Shown in pieces: positions 54,744 to 64,000 of a stretch of 64,000 nucleotides of DNA. The stretch is taken from NCBI GenBank assembly GCA_947471745.1, contig CANJKZ010000080.1:3574001-3638000 (forward strand), given 5' to 3'. The stretch's first letter is position 1; each line of letters begins with the position of its first letter. The notes beneath the pieces were generated by a model, which was not told the DNA's origin, did no database searches, and saw only the letters and a list, made by a program, of their open reading frames with translations. This DNA comes from Closterium sp. Naga37s-1. Lineage: Eukaryota > Streptophyta > Zygnematophyceae > Desmidiales > Closteriaceae. The position numbers and the translations under genes were made by a program.

Positions 54744-57700
54744 ATGGCGCATTTTGTCGCGAATTTTCCCTTACCTGCTCCGAGCAGTTCTCATCCGCCG
54801 CGTTCCTCCCATTCTTCTCCTTCCTCCTCTACCTCCTTCCCATTACCGCTTCTCGATCTCGCGGCTCGCGCCGCGGCTGCGAACGTCCCCGCACTTGCCG
54901 TTAATCTCCGCATCTTACCGCCGGAACTAGCGCGCCTCGTGTTCTCCGTCCTCCCGCGGCCCCTCGAGCTCTCCGCGATAGACGCCTTCGCGCGCGCCCG
55001 ATTCTGGCAGCCCGAATCCCTCAACCTCACTGGTGTCTTATCTAAACAGCATCTTGCGAGATTTCCGGTGGGATTTCCGCCGGATTTTCTGGCGCGGGTT
55101 CCTTTGGAACGGCTAGCTGCGTTCGCGTCGTCGTTGCGTCGCGTGAATTTGAGCAACAGTCGCTTCCTTATGGACCTCCAGCCGCTAAGCGGTAAGAGCA
55201 TATCTGTTAGGGTTGGTTCGCCCAACCACGGAACCTATGGCGAAAGTCTATACGACGGCGGAATGACGGCGAAATGGAAGCGCGTGGATGATTCTAGGTG
55301 AAACGGTGGAAATCAGCCTACGGCGTGAGAAGCGGGAGAGAAATCGAGAAGGAACCAAAGAAATGGAGGAAGAGAGAAGGAGAAGCATCGAGGATGAGAT
55401 CGACGGGGGAAATTGTGGTCTGAGACCAAGGCGCGTTCGAGAAGGTTCCAGATTCGGTCTTGAGGAGTGTTCACCGAATTCGGTTCGGTTCCGTGTGCGA
55501 CTCGGGGTGAAACGAGGCGCACGCGGTTACTTGGGAAACAAGTGAAGTTACGAATCGCATTTTGTGTCTTGCATGCCTATAAAACTGCTTGTACTCATTC
55601 TGGAAATATAACATTGATCAGTTGGTGATTCTGAAAATTGTTGAAGTGTGTATTGACAACTTCAAGCAGAGCTACGCATATCGTTGGATTCGGGAGATCG
55701 TGTAGAACACGATAAGCAATAGCAAGTAGACTATTGCCGACTAAGGTGCTTACGATCCTAAGAACTGGTATCAGAGCTTGGCGAACGAGCGCGTCGATCG
55801 TCGTGAATTCACTTGGTGCGCTAAGTGAAATTAGTGGAGAAGAGGAGTCGTTCACGCCTACGACATGGGAGACGAGGCGAGTTCGGGTTCCAGTGTGAGT
55901 CTTGGAGACCCGCAGTTGAAGGCTCTTCTTGAGGCCCTTGCGAGTGGCCGATTGGTGGCGAAACCGACGATCGGGCTCAGTGAAGCCCAGCTCTTCAACG
56001 GAAGCAACTACAACGTGTGGCGGAAGAAGTTTATTCGGAGGGCAGAGGAGGTTGACCTCTTGCCGTACTACCGTCCCGACGAGGAGACGATGGAGGGAGT
56101 TGCGCCATCCCCGACGGATACGAAGGAGAAAATAGCGGCGTTCAAAAAACAAAGTAAGCAAGCGTTCTTTCAGCTTTGTCACTCAGTTGCCGATGGAATC
56201 GCGGTGGATTTGGACCAGTTTGCAGGGGAGCTGAACTCTGCACAGCGAGCGTGGGAGTACCTGGAGTCCACGTACATGGGTACGAACGATGTCAACAAGA
56301 AGGCGATTAGGAAGCAACTGCTGATGCTGAGCATGGAGAAAGGCGAGAAAATCATCACCTACATCAACAGGGCGAAAAGCTACAACGACGATTTGCGGGT
56401 GATGGGAGCCGCGGAGACGGAGCATGAGATGATTGACTATATCATCCAAGGCCTTCCTAAGGAGTGGGAATCCGACATCGGTATGTTTATGTACCAACCG
56501 CCGGAGAGTTTGATGAAGCTGCAGGAGATTCTGCAGTCGCTTGAGACGGTGAAGGAGATGAGGAAAAAGAAAGCAGCAGCTGCAGCTAAGGAATTCGACG
56601 AGGAGAGGCCGGGTATGGTGAATGCCACGAAGGCGTTTGGAGCATGCTACCAGTGTGGAAAGCGCGGACATAAGGCGATAAATTGCTACGAGAACCCGCG
56701 AAGCAGAAACTATAAGGGCAAAGCGATGGAGAACGAGAAAGGAGAAAATGCAGGAGCGGAGTGGCAGCAGAAACGAGGTTTTGGCGGCAAGTGTGATTAT
56801 TGTGGGCGCTACGGGCATCGTGCCGCAGAGTGCTACTCCAATCCGAACAGCAGGAGCTACAAGGGTCCGTCGCAGCAGAGGAATGTGGCGACAAAGGCGA
56901 ATGCAGTGGAAGCGGAAAAGGAGGATGTGATTTTGGGAGGAGCGCATCTCGCGAACGTGGTGCGTTTACCGAAGGAGGCTCAGACAGATGGACGTGAGAA
57001 GAGGGCGTGGTTCATGGACAGCGGATGCACGCGTCACATGACGTTCAGGTCAGATTGGATGGAGAATGTGAGGGAGTCGAGTGAGGATTATATACTGCAA
57101 GGTAACAGTGGGAAGTTACCAGTGACAGGAGAGGGTGACGTGGTGCTGCAGAGTCCGTATGGAAAGGTGAAACTGGAGAGTGTGCTGCTAGTTGCGGATT
57201 TGAAGGTGAACTTGGTCAGTCAGTCACAGCTTGATGACTTGGGTTGCAAGATATTTTAGGACAGTGGCGAGGTTACAGTGTTTGGTCCTGAGTGGGAGAA
57301 GTATGCTGATGGTTACTTCAGTGATGGGTTCTATGAGATGAACTTGGTCGCGACGAACGATAAGGATGAGATTTATGAGGATCCTGAGTCTACTGAGGAT
57401 GATGAGAGTGAGGACTCGGATGATATGGCTGCGAGTGTGGAGGCAGCAGTGAAGCAGGAAGAGGAGATAGTGACCATGGAGGCAGCAGCAGTAAACGGTG
57501 GAGATGGAGACGATGTCAACACTTTTGCAGCAGCGATCGTGGTTGAAGATGAAGCAGTAAATGCGAAGTGTGTGGGAGTTGAAGCTGTGAAAGGGGACAT
57601 CATGGTGAAAGGATCAAAGGCGAATGCAACTGCAAAGGGGCAAGTGCTTAAGGAGGATGAACGCGTTGAAGGGTACGAGACCCGAGAGGTGTTGGGTGTA

Positions 57701-60700
57701 AAGATGCCGAGGAGAAGTGAGAGGCTTAAGAAAATCTCTCAAGGTTTGGATGTCAAGGCGCTCAACTTCAAGACACGTAAGCAGAGGTTCAAGGTGCAGG
57801 AGCTGCAGGGGAGTGTGAAGCCGACCTAGACCCTGTGAAGGCTACAAGGAGCAGGGGAGGAGTGCGAGTGGAGTTCGTGGTTGACGAACCACAGGGGAGA
57901 TTGTTAGGGTTGGTTCGCCCAACCACGGAACCTATGGCGAAAGTCTCTACGGCGGCAGAATGACGGCGAAATGGAAGCGCGTGGATGATTCTAGGTGAAA
58001 CGGTGGAAATCAGCCTACGGCGTGAGAAGCGGGAGAGAAATCGAGAAGGAACCAAAGAAATGGAGGAAGAGAGAAGGAGAAGCATCGAGGATGAGATCGA
58101 CGGGGGAAATTGTGGTCTGAGACCAAGGCGCGTTCGAGAAGGTTCCAGATTCGGTCTTGAGGAGTGTTCACCGAATTCGGTTCGGTTCCGTGTGCGACTC
58201 GGGGTGAAACGAGACGCACGCGGTTACTTGGGAAACAAGTGAAGTTACGAATCGCATTTTGTGTCTTGCATGCCTATAAAACTGCTTGTACTCATTCTGG
58301 AAATATAACATTGATCAGTTGGTGATTCTGAAAATTGCTGAAGTGTGTATTGACAACTTCAAGCAGAGCTACGCATATCGTTGGATTCGGGAGATCGTGT
58401 AGAACACGATAAGCAATAGCAAGTAGACTATTGCCGACTAAGGTGCTTACGATCCTAAGAATATCGTTCTTCTTTGCTTGACAAACGAGTCATGCTGAAC
58501 GAGAGTGTAGTAGTTTTCTAAAAAAGCATCACATTCTTCACGGTAACATGATTCTCCTTCCACCCCATTCCACGACCATCCCCATCCCACAGCGCTGCCT
58601 CGCCTCTCCTGCCTTGGGATTGCCGCGTGCCCGTCTCTCCACCAATCAGCTCTCAACACGCTCTGCTGTAGGTTCCCCTACCTCCTGCCACTCCCTCTCT
58701 TCTACAATATTCGCAACGATCTAGTATTCATGACTTTCTCTTTTTGTCCCTTGTCCTCTCCCTCAGCTGAACAACTTTCATTGATGAAAGTTTTTCTTTA
58801 ATATTTTTGGTTAACCTTACGCGGCAATGCACTGTCTACTCCCGCTCCTCCCGTTTGTGCCAGCTCCCAACCAACCTCCCCTCTGCCACCCCCCCTCCCC
58901 TCTCAGACCTCCCGTCCCTCACATGCCTTGACCTCTCATGCCTTGACCTCTCATGCAACCCTCGCTGGTCCACAACGCAATTCATCTCCACACCATCCTC
59001 CCCTTTCCCCCCTCCCCACCCACCCCCCTCCCCTCTCAGACCTCCCGTTCCTCACGTGTCTTGACTTCTCACGGAATTCTCAAGTCAACGACACCACTAC
59101 CACCGCTGTCATCCCCTGTAAACTGGTTCAGAGACCCCTTATTCACACACTACTCCAGCCCCTCTCCTTCTTCCCTGGTGTCCCCCCTTTCCCCTCCTCC
59201 CCGCAGACCTCCCGTCGCTCACATGTCTTGACCTCTCATGCAACCCTCGCTGGTCCACAATGCAATTCATCTCCACACCATCCTCCCCTTTCCCCTCCCT
59301 CCCTCCCTCCCAGACCTCCCGTCGCTCACATGTCTTGACCTCTCGCGCAACCCTCAATTTAATGACGCCGCTGCTTCCGGTGTCCTCCCCTGTAAGCCGG
59401 TTCAGGGTCTCAGGTAGGCGGTTCTTTCCGCTGTAGTTTGGACCAGGAAAGAACCCACGTTATTCCTTTTTTTACCCAACTTAGAAGGCGACTCTTTTTT
59501 GTTTACGGTGAATGTCGACTGCCGCTGCCATGTCATCCCTTTTTTGAGTCAACTCAGAAAGACCTTGTAGCCCGTTATGGCGCCTAAGGCCAGGAACGAA
59601 CCATCACCTGCTCCTCTTCATTCCACAGGGATCCCTTCTCTCCAGCATCTGGACTTGAGTCACACGGCAGTTGGCACCTTGTTCCTCGATTCGCTCTCAG
59701 TGCTCACCTTGTAAAAATTTCCCCTTCGCATTCTCTCCCCTTCTCTCCACAGGGATACACTGTCTCCGCCATCTGGTCTTGAGCTACACTGCAGCCACCG
59801 CCTCGTTCCCCCTGTCTCAGTCCATTTTTCAACACTTTCTCATCCTTCTTCTTCCCTCCTCTCCCCCTCTCCCGTTCTCTCCTCAGGGATCCCTTCTCTC
59901 CAGCATTTAGACCTCAGTTACACTGCGGTCACCACCTCGTTCCTTGATTCCCTCACCTACGGTGCGCGGCTGAAGGGGTGGCGGAACAATGCTGCGGAAG
60001 CTTCCAGGAAGGTGGAAGCGCGGAAGGCAGGTGGGTAAAAGAGTGAGGGATTTTGAGCGACGTTGTGAGCCGAGTTCGAAGGTTATAGAGCGGTGCTAAT
60101 GGGATGGACGAACACTGCTGAAGAAGCTTCTAGGAAGAAACGAGAGAGATGTGCTGAAGTGGGAGAGCTGAAGGAAGGCTTTAGTTAAACTTAAGACTCG
60201 TTCCATCCCCCCACCTCTTTAGTCCATCTTTACTACACTACTGAAATGATTTCCCTCATTCTCTCGCACGCACACTTCCCATCCATCCACGTCTAAAACC
60301 CCGTCTCTGCTCTGCTGCACTGCTGTGCAGCCAAGCGCCCGCGGTGAGCTCGAGTTGACTTCTGCGTCGACTCAAAAGTCAACTCTCGAGTGTTGCGGCT
60401 GAAATTAACTCAAAATTGCTCCCCATTGAGGTGATTTTCGAGGCGCCTCAGAAATCACGTCAAAAGTCAGCTCTCAATTGGTGCAACTGAAATTAACTCG
60501 AAATTGCTCCCCAATCATCAGCCTCTCTACCCCCATCTGTGCTCTGCTGCACCTGTCTCCAGCCAAGCGCCCTTGGTGGGAGGCAGCCACAGGCACAACG
60601 GCAGCTGCTGTCCCCAGCCCCCCACACGCCTCTATCTCTCACACACCTCCCATCCATCCGCCTCTGTACTCCCATCTCTGCTGCACCGCTGTCCAGCCAA

Positions 60701-61476
60701 GCGCCCCTGGTGGGAGGCGGCTCCAGACACAGCGGCAGCTGCTGACCCCAGCCCACACTCCACCTTCACGAAGCGATTTCGCCTGAACCAGGAGCAGCAG
60801 CAGCAACAGCAGCAACACCAGCACCACCAGCAGCAGCAGCAGCTGCTACCAGAGAGACAGCCGCAAGCAGAATCCGAGCAGCAGGAGGTTGGTGAAGAGC
60901 AGTTGGAGTGGCGTGAGTGCTGTCTGGTGTACCTGCGGCTGCAGGGGACGACTGTGGACAAGGCTGGAGCCACACACCTGCTAGGTGCGCTGTGAGACGG
61001 CGGTGAACTTGTTGCGAGATTGCGAGAGAGCATGTGAAAGAGAGAAAATGAGTATTAGAGCATGTCTTGTGGCTCCTACTCTCTTTTGCATACCAAATGC
61101 ATGGTAACGACCGACCATCACGGGTTGACTTTTGAGTCGACTCAAAAGTCACCTCTTCCACTCTCTTTTGCAAAAGATCCATGCACCAAATGCATGGGTC
61201 GATTTTTGAGTCGACTAAAAAATCGTCCTTTGCAAAATATCCATGCACCAAACACATGGTACCGACCGACCATCACGAGGCATTTGCACCATGCTGCTGA
61301 CATGGCCTAATGACACGTGTGCTGTAGAGCCTTGTCAGCCACGTGTGACTGATTCCTTTCTCAGAACCTTCCCGCATGTCATGCAGGTCTGAGTGCTATA
61401 GTGCCTCTGGGCGGCATGTTCTGTCTGGACTTGAGAGATACACTGGTGAAAGGCGACGTGCTGAGCAAGCTGAGAT
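54744..61476 (+). CDS. Leucine-rich-repeat (RNI-like) protein made of many small exons
   Basis: Exon 1 (ATG 54744 or 54690, to 55191) codes for LRILPPELARLVFSVLPRPLEL, which looks like an F-box-like start, then an LRR (LERLAAFASSLRRVNLSNSRFLMDLQPLSG). The phase-1 donor is followed by intron 1 with the Copia element. Later exons repeat LPSLTCLDLSCNP from 58907, and PSLQHLDLSHTAV-type units near 59633-59700, 59755-59830 and 59888-60030. An exon ending at 60984 (CCLVYLRLQGTTVDKAGATHLLG) joins in phase to 61387-61476 (LSAIVPLGGMFCLDLRDTLVKGDVLSKL). LRRs of this spacing form protein-binding arcs, often for ubiquitin-ligase substrate choice. The exon list is incomplete, some repeats may be skipped, and the region may be two genes. 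Confidence 0.6.
55205..55763 (+). repeat. Left LTR of the Copia element
   Basis: A 559-bp LTR with a CTATAAAACTG TATA-like box near 55578 and a typical start TG. Confidence 0.9.
55865..57259 (+). CDS. Copia gag with two zinc knuckles and a protease-like end
   Basis: This 464-residue open stretch is the fossil gag of the element. The first two thirds follow the gag-polypeptide (UBN2) pattern (LFNGSNYNVWRKKF near the start; AWEYLESTYMG; YINRAKSYNDDLRVMG). Two CCHC knuckles follow, CYQCGKRGHKAINC and CDYCGRYGHRAAEC, which in the family bind the element RNA. Near the end, WFMDSGCTRHMT matches the start of the Copia protease region. Other pol parts are not present in this copy. Confidence 0.88.
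   Translation: MGDEASSGSSVSLGDPQLKALLEALASGRLVAKPTIGLSEAQLFNGSNYNVWRKKFIRRAEEVDLLPYYRPDEETMEGVAPSPTDTKEKIAAFKKQSKQAFFQLCHSVADGIAVDLDQFAGELNSAQRAWEYLESTYMGTNDVNKKAIRKQLLMLSMEKGEKIITYINRAKSYNDDLRVMGAAETEHEMIDYIIQGLPKEWESDIGMFMYQPPESLMKLQEILQSLETVKEMRKKKAAAAAKEFDEERPGMVNATKAFGACYQCGKRGHKAINCYENPRSRNYKGKAMENEKGENAGAEWQQKRGFGGKCDYCGRYGHRAAECYSNPNSRSYKGPSQQRNVATKANAVEAEKEDVILGGAHLANVVRLPKEAQTDGREKRAWFMDSGCTRHMTFRSDWMENVRESSEDYILQGNSGKLPVTGEGDVVLQSPYGKVKLESVLLVADLKVNLVSQSQLDDLGCKIF
57902..58460 (+). repeat. Right LTR of the Copia element
   Basis: A 559-bp copy of 55205-55763, followed directly by target duplication ATATC. Confidence 0.9.
58907..60040 (+). repeat. Tandem LRR exon array
   Basis: Near-identical short exons, each after a CAG acceptor, repeat at about 58907, 59039, 59205 and 59312 (ACCTCCCGTC(G/C)CTCACATG..TTGACCTCTC), and a second subtype (GGATCCCTTCTCTCCAGCAT) at about 59627 and 59887 with a diverged one at 59752. 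Introns between them are CT-rich and repeated along with the exons, as expected for expansion by unequal exchange. Confidence 0.7.
60060..60766 (+). repeat. Diverged tandem repeats in an LRR intron
   Basis: Units containing CTGCTGCAC..GT..CAGCCAAGCGCCC(T/C)(T/G)GGT recur at about 60312, 60545 and 60678, and GAAATTAACTC(A/G)AAATTGCT at about 60400 and 60488. The open frames here are low-complexity and not supported. Confidence 0.6.
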
Positions 61477-62805
61477 GTGAGCTGGGAGCTTGTCTTGTCA
61501 GCTGGGGGCGTGTGGCTGAGATGTGAGCTGGGCGCTTGTCTTGTCAGCTGGGGGCGTGTGGCTGAGATGTGAGCTGGGGGCGTGTGGCTGAGATGTGAGC
61601 TGGGCGCTTGTCTTGTCAGCTGGGGGCGTGTGGCTGAGATGTGAGCTGGGCGCTTGTCTTGTCAGCTGGGGGCGTGTGGCTGAGATGTGAGCTGGGGGCT
61701 TGTCTTGTCAGCTGGGGGCGTGTGGCTGAGATGTGAGCTGGGCGCTTGTCTTGTCAGCTGGGGGCGTGTGGCTGAGATGTGAGCTGGGGGCGTGTGGCTG
61801 AGATGTGAGCTGGGCGCTTGTCTTGTCAGCTGGGGGCGTGTGGCTGAGATGTGAGCTGGGGGCTTGTCTTGTCAGCTGGGGGCGTGTGGCTGAGATGTGA
61901 GCTGGGCGCTTGTCTTGTCAGCTGGGGGCGTGTGGCTGAGATGTGAGCTGGGGGCGTGTGGCTGAGATGTGAGCTGGGCGCTTGTCTTGTCAGCTGGGGG
62001 CGTGTGGCTGAGATGTGAGCTGGGCGCTTGTCTTGTCAGCTGGGGGCGTGTGGCTGAGATGTGAGCTGGGCGCTTGTCTTGTCAGCTGGGGGCGTGTGGC
62101 TGAGATGTGAGCTGGGGGCTTGTCTTGTCAGCTGGGGGCGTGTGGCTGAGATGTGAGCTGGGCGCTTGTCTTGTCAGCTGGGGGCGTGTGGCTGAGATGT
62201 GAGCTGGGGGCGTGTGGCTGAGATGTGAGCTGGGCGCTTGTCTTGTCAGCTGGGGGCGTGTGGCTGAGATGTGAGCTGGGGGCTTGTCTTGTCAGCTGGG
62301 GGCGTGTGGCTGAGATGTGAGCTGGGCGCTTGTCTTGTCAGCTGGGGGCGTGTGGCTGAGATGTGAGCTGGGGGCGTGTGGCTGAGATGTGAGCTGGGCG
62401 CTTGTCTTGTCAGCTGGGGGCGTGTGGCTGAGATGTGAGCTGGGCGCTTGTCTTGTCAGCTGGGGGCGTGTGGCTGAGATGTGAGCTGGGCGCTTGTCTT
62501 GTCAGCTGGGGGCGTGTGGCTGAGATGTGAGCTGGGCGCTTGTCTTGTCAGCTGGGGGCGTGTGGCTGAGATGTGAGCTGGGGGCTTGTCTTTTCAGCTG
62601 GGGGCGTGTGGCTGAGATGTGAGCTGGGCGCTTGTCTTGTCAGCTGGGGGCGTGTGGCTGAAATGTGAGCTGGGGGCTTGTCTTGTCAGCTGGGGGCGTG
62701 TGGCTGAGATGTGAGCTGGGCGCTTGTCTTGTCAGCTGGGGGCTTGTGGCTGAGATGTGAGCTGGGCGCTTGTGATGTGAGCTGGGGGCGTGTGGCTGAG
62801 ATGGT
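61470..62805 (+). repeat. Minisatellite with 420-bp higher-order period, grown from an exon-intron junction
   Basis: Two monomers alternate: a 46-bp unit (GCTGAGATGTGAGCTGGGCG, then CTTGTCTTGTCAGCTGGGGG and CGTGTG) and a 26-bp version lacking the middle. The block from 61621 to 62100 is repeated exactly at 62041-62520, a 420-bp super-unit equal to eight long plus two short monomers. The first unit overlaps the 3' end of the LRR exon (AAGCTGAGAT|GTGAGC). Each monomer therefore copies that splice donor, and the long ones also carry an acceptor-like CTTGTCTTGTCAG. The G-rich strand could form quadruplexes. Confidence 0.92.
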
Positions 62806-62933
62806 GTGGTGTGGGGGTTTCTCAGCTGTGGATTAGACTTCCGTCTTTTAAGTTGGCTTCAAAAAAGGATTAGGATTATACCTTTGGTTGACGAAAGCTG
62901 CAGGTATTACATGCTTCTCTCTCCAGATGTTAC

Positions 62934-63319
62934 ATGGAGAGTGGACGGAGAGAAGATATCTCATGCTTCTCTCTCCTCGGTCCTCGTCCATCCGTCCACT
63001 CTCCAACCTTCCTCTTATCCTTCTCTCCCTTGCTTTCTCTCCCCTGCCTTCTTCCCTCCCAACAACAGCTACTTTTCATCTGCTCTCTTCACCCAACGAG
63101 CCTCGGCTTCTCTGCCGAACCAACGCCCTCGCTCTCAACATCCTCCGAACCTACCCAGGCCCGGGGGCCGAACCTAGCCACCGAACCAGCAGCTTCGGCA
63201 ACCGTGCCATGGCAAGTGGCTGGGATAGCGAGGAAAGAGCGGGCGAGAGAGGCAGAGGAAGAGGAAGGGGTGATAGATTTCTGGAGAGAGAGAGGGGAGT
63301 TTGGAGCGAGGCAGCAGAG
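62934..63319 (+). CDS. Possible exon of a downstream gene
   Basis: This open frame ends at a plausible donor (CAGCAGAG|GTAGAG, 63319/63320). The C-terminal part (VPWQVAGIARKERAREAEEEEGV, then IDFWRERGEF) reads like a charged helix and not like composition noise. No family is recognised. It may belong to the LRR gene or to a new gene running off the window. Confidence 0.35.
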
Positions 63320-63491
63320 GTAGAGGGGGGGGGGGTAAGTCGAGGAACAGCAACAATTGAACAATCACGTCAACAGCGTTTCACGCTCTCACGGACGAAT
63401 TGTTATACTCTGTTGCGGTTACCAACGGAGTTACCACCAATATCACGGCCACCAACAAAATTACCATCTTCTTTTGCCCTTCTCACTACAG

Positions 63492-64000
63492 GAGGCAACG
63501 GCACCAGCAGCAGCACCAGCACCAGCAACAGCACCAGCAACAGCATCAGCAGGAGCTTTTGCACCATCGTCAGCATCATCAGCATTACTGCATGAGTGGA
63601 TGTGTGGTTGCGAGCTGACTGGAGCTGGCACTGCTGCTGCCAAGCAGTCTGGCAGCAGCAGCAAGAGCAGCACGAGAAGCAGCAGTGGCGGCAGCAGCAG
63701 CGGCGGTGGCATAAGTGAAGGAAGGCATAAGGTGGGAGGGTACATGGAGAGACCTGATGTGGCAGCGTCTGATAGGCTGGAGAGTTGGATGCATGAAGGC
63801 GTGATGAGCTTCCTCTGCGCTCCTCCTCCCCGCACTTTCCTCCCTCCTCCACTTGCTCCTCCTGTCGCTCCTCCTGTCGCTCCTCCCCTCCCCCTCTTCC
63901 TCCTCATTTTCCTCCTCGTGGTATTACTGTTTCCTCTTCTATGCCTCTGCCACATCCTCCAGATTCACAATTTGCCGCTCATCCGGCAGTCATGCCGTGA
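63492..64000 (+). CDS. Open exon running off the right edge
   Basis: After a good acceptor (TTCTCACTACAG, ending 63491) one frame stays open to the window end. It is Ala/Pro-rich, then ALLHEWMCGCELTG, a Ser/Gly-rich part, YMERPDVAASDRLESWMHEG, a Pro-rich part and a hydrophobic stretch (LFLLIFLLVVLLFPLLCL) that could be a membrane span. Another frame gives a Gln/His-rich exon ending at 63618 and fits the phase of the preceding exon better. I cannot choose between them. Confidence 0.35.

Larger units (their letters stand above)
55205..58460 (+). mobile_element. Copia-type LTR retroelement, non-autonomous, in LRR intron 1
   Basis: Two 559-bp LTRs (55205-55763 and 57902-58460; TGTTAGGG...CCTAAGA) are flanked by the target duplication ATATC (55200-55204 and 58461-58465). 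The primer site TGGTATCAGAGC follows the left LTR at 55766-55777. The interior is only 2.1 kb and holds a gag gene with the beginning of a protease-like part, then a short second open stretch of unknown identity. Integrase and reverse-transcriptase parts are not present, so it is a broken or non-autonomous copy. The LTRs differ at about five positions (near 1%), so it is young, though older than the element at 306-5716. It starts 13 bases after the splice donor of LRR exon 1. Confidence 0.92.

Noticed and set aside
55288-55545. Small charged protein encoded in both LTRs of the Copia element
   Set aside because: The same frame appears in each LTR and is LTR sequence, not a gene.
61470-62805. 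CRISPR-like array of regularly spaced repeats
   Set aside because: There are no unique spacers; repeats are contiguous 46/26-bp monomers in a eukaryotic intron.

Overview
The window reads as nuclear DNA of a green-lineage eukaryote, most likely a streptophyte (a charophyte alga or an early-diverging land plant). It holds a WRKY-type factor, an AP2 domain, a plant-type HIR (SPFH) gene pair, a CONSTANS-like B-box, GT-AG introns, tRNA-primed Copia-type retroelements and plant-style MITEs. A LEM/HeH-MSC (MAN1/Src1) nuclear-envelope gene, a class I do not expect in flowering plants, points away from them. The species cannot be fixed from the sequence alone.

Layout. 1-5.7 kb: a young LTR element (306-5716) with a miniature LTR element (TRIM, 2423-3928) nested inside; both keep perfect 5-bp target duplications. 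6.0-6.6 kb: a Tourist-like MITE. 7.7-13.6 kb: a WRKY gene with a variant WLKYGSK core, a 2.4-kb CT-rich intron that carries decayed copies of the next exon, and a very long C-terminal tail. 16.5-20.4 kb (minus): a MAN1/Src1-like gene with a tRNA-Thr(CGU) just upstream. This unit was duplicated in tandem. The second copy (21.4-35.9 kb) is a broken gene that was later split by a 12,637-bp DNA transposon (21728-34364).

That transposon is the most striking object. It has 13-bp perfect terminal inverted repeats, a TA target duplication and subterminal GTGAC motifs. It carries four or five intron-bearing transcription units: a Plavaka-type (CACTA/CMC) transposase on the minus strand; and on the plus strand a DDE_1 (pogo-like) relative that seems to have lost catalytic acids, a Ulp1-type cysteine protease fused to an AP2 DNA-binding domain, and a nuclear-type acidic/basic protein with a possible fifth unit.

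36-50 kb: a hAT MITE, two further tRNA-Thr copies (one decayed), and a tandem pair of HIR genes. HIR copy 1 (38.7-40.6 kb) ends directly at a 4.9-kb composite hAT element whose target duplication overlaps the stop codon. HIR copy 2 (46.6-49.5 kb) carries a solo LTR exactly at the exon 1 splice junction. 52.0-53.6 kb: a single-exon B-box plus cyclin-fold fusion. 54.7-61.5 kb: a leucine-rich-repeat gene built from repeated small exons, with a young non-autonomous Copia element in intron 1 and a 1.3-kb minisatellite with a 420-bp higher-order period that grew out of an exon-intron junction. The last kilobase holds exon(s) of another gene running off the end.

Host genes here appear unrelated in function. 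What unites the window is its history: tandem gene duplication plus repeated, very precise transposon insertions next to exons, splice sites and a stop codon.
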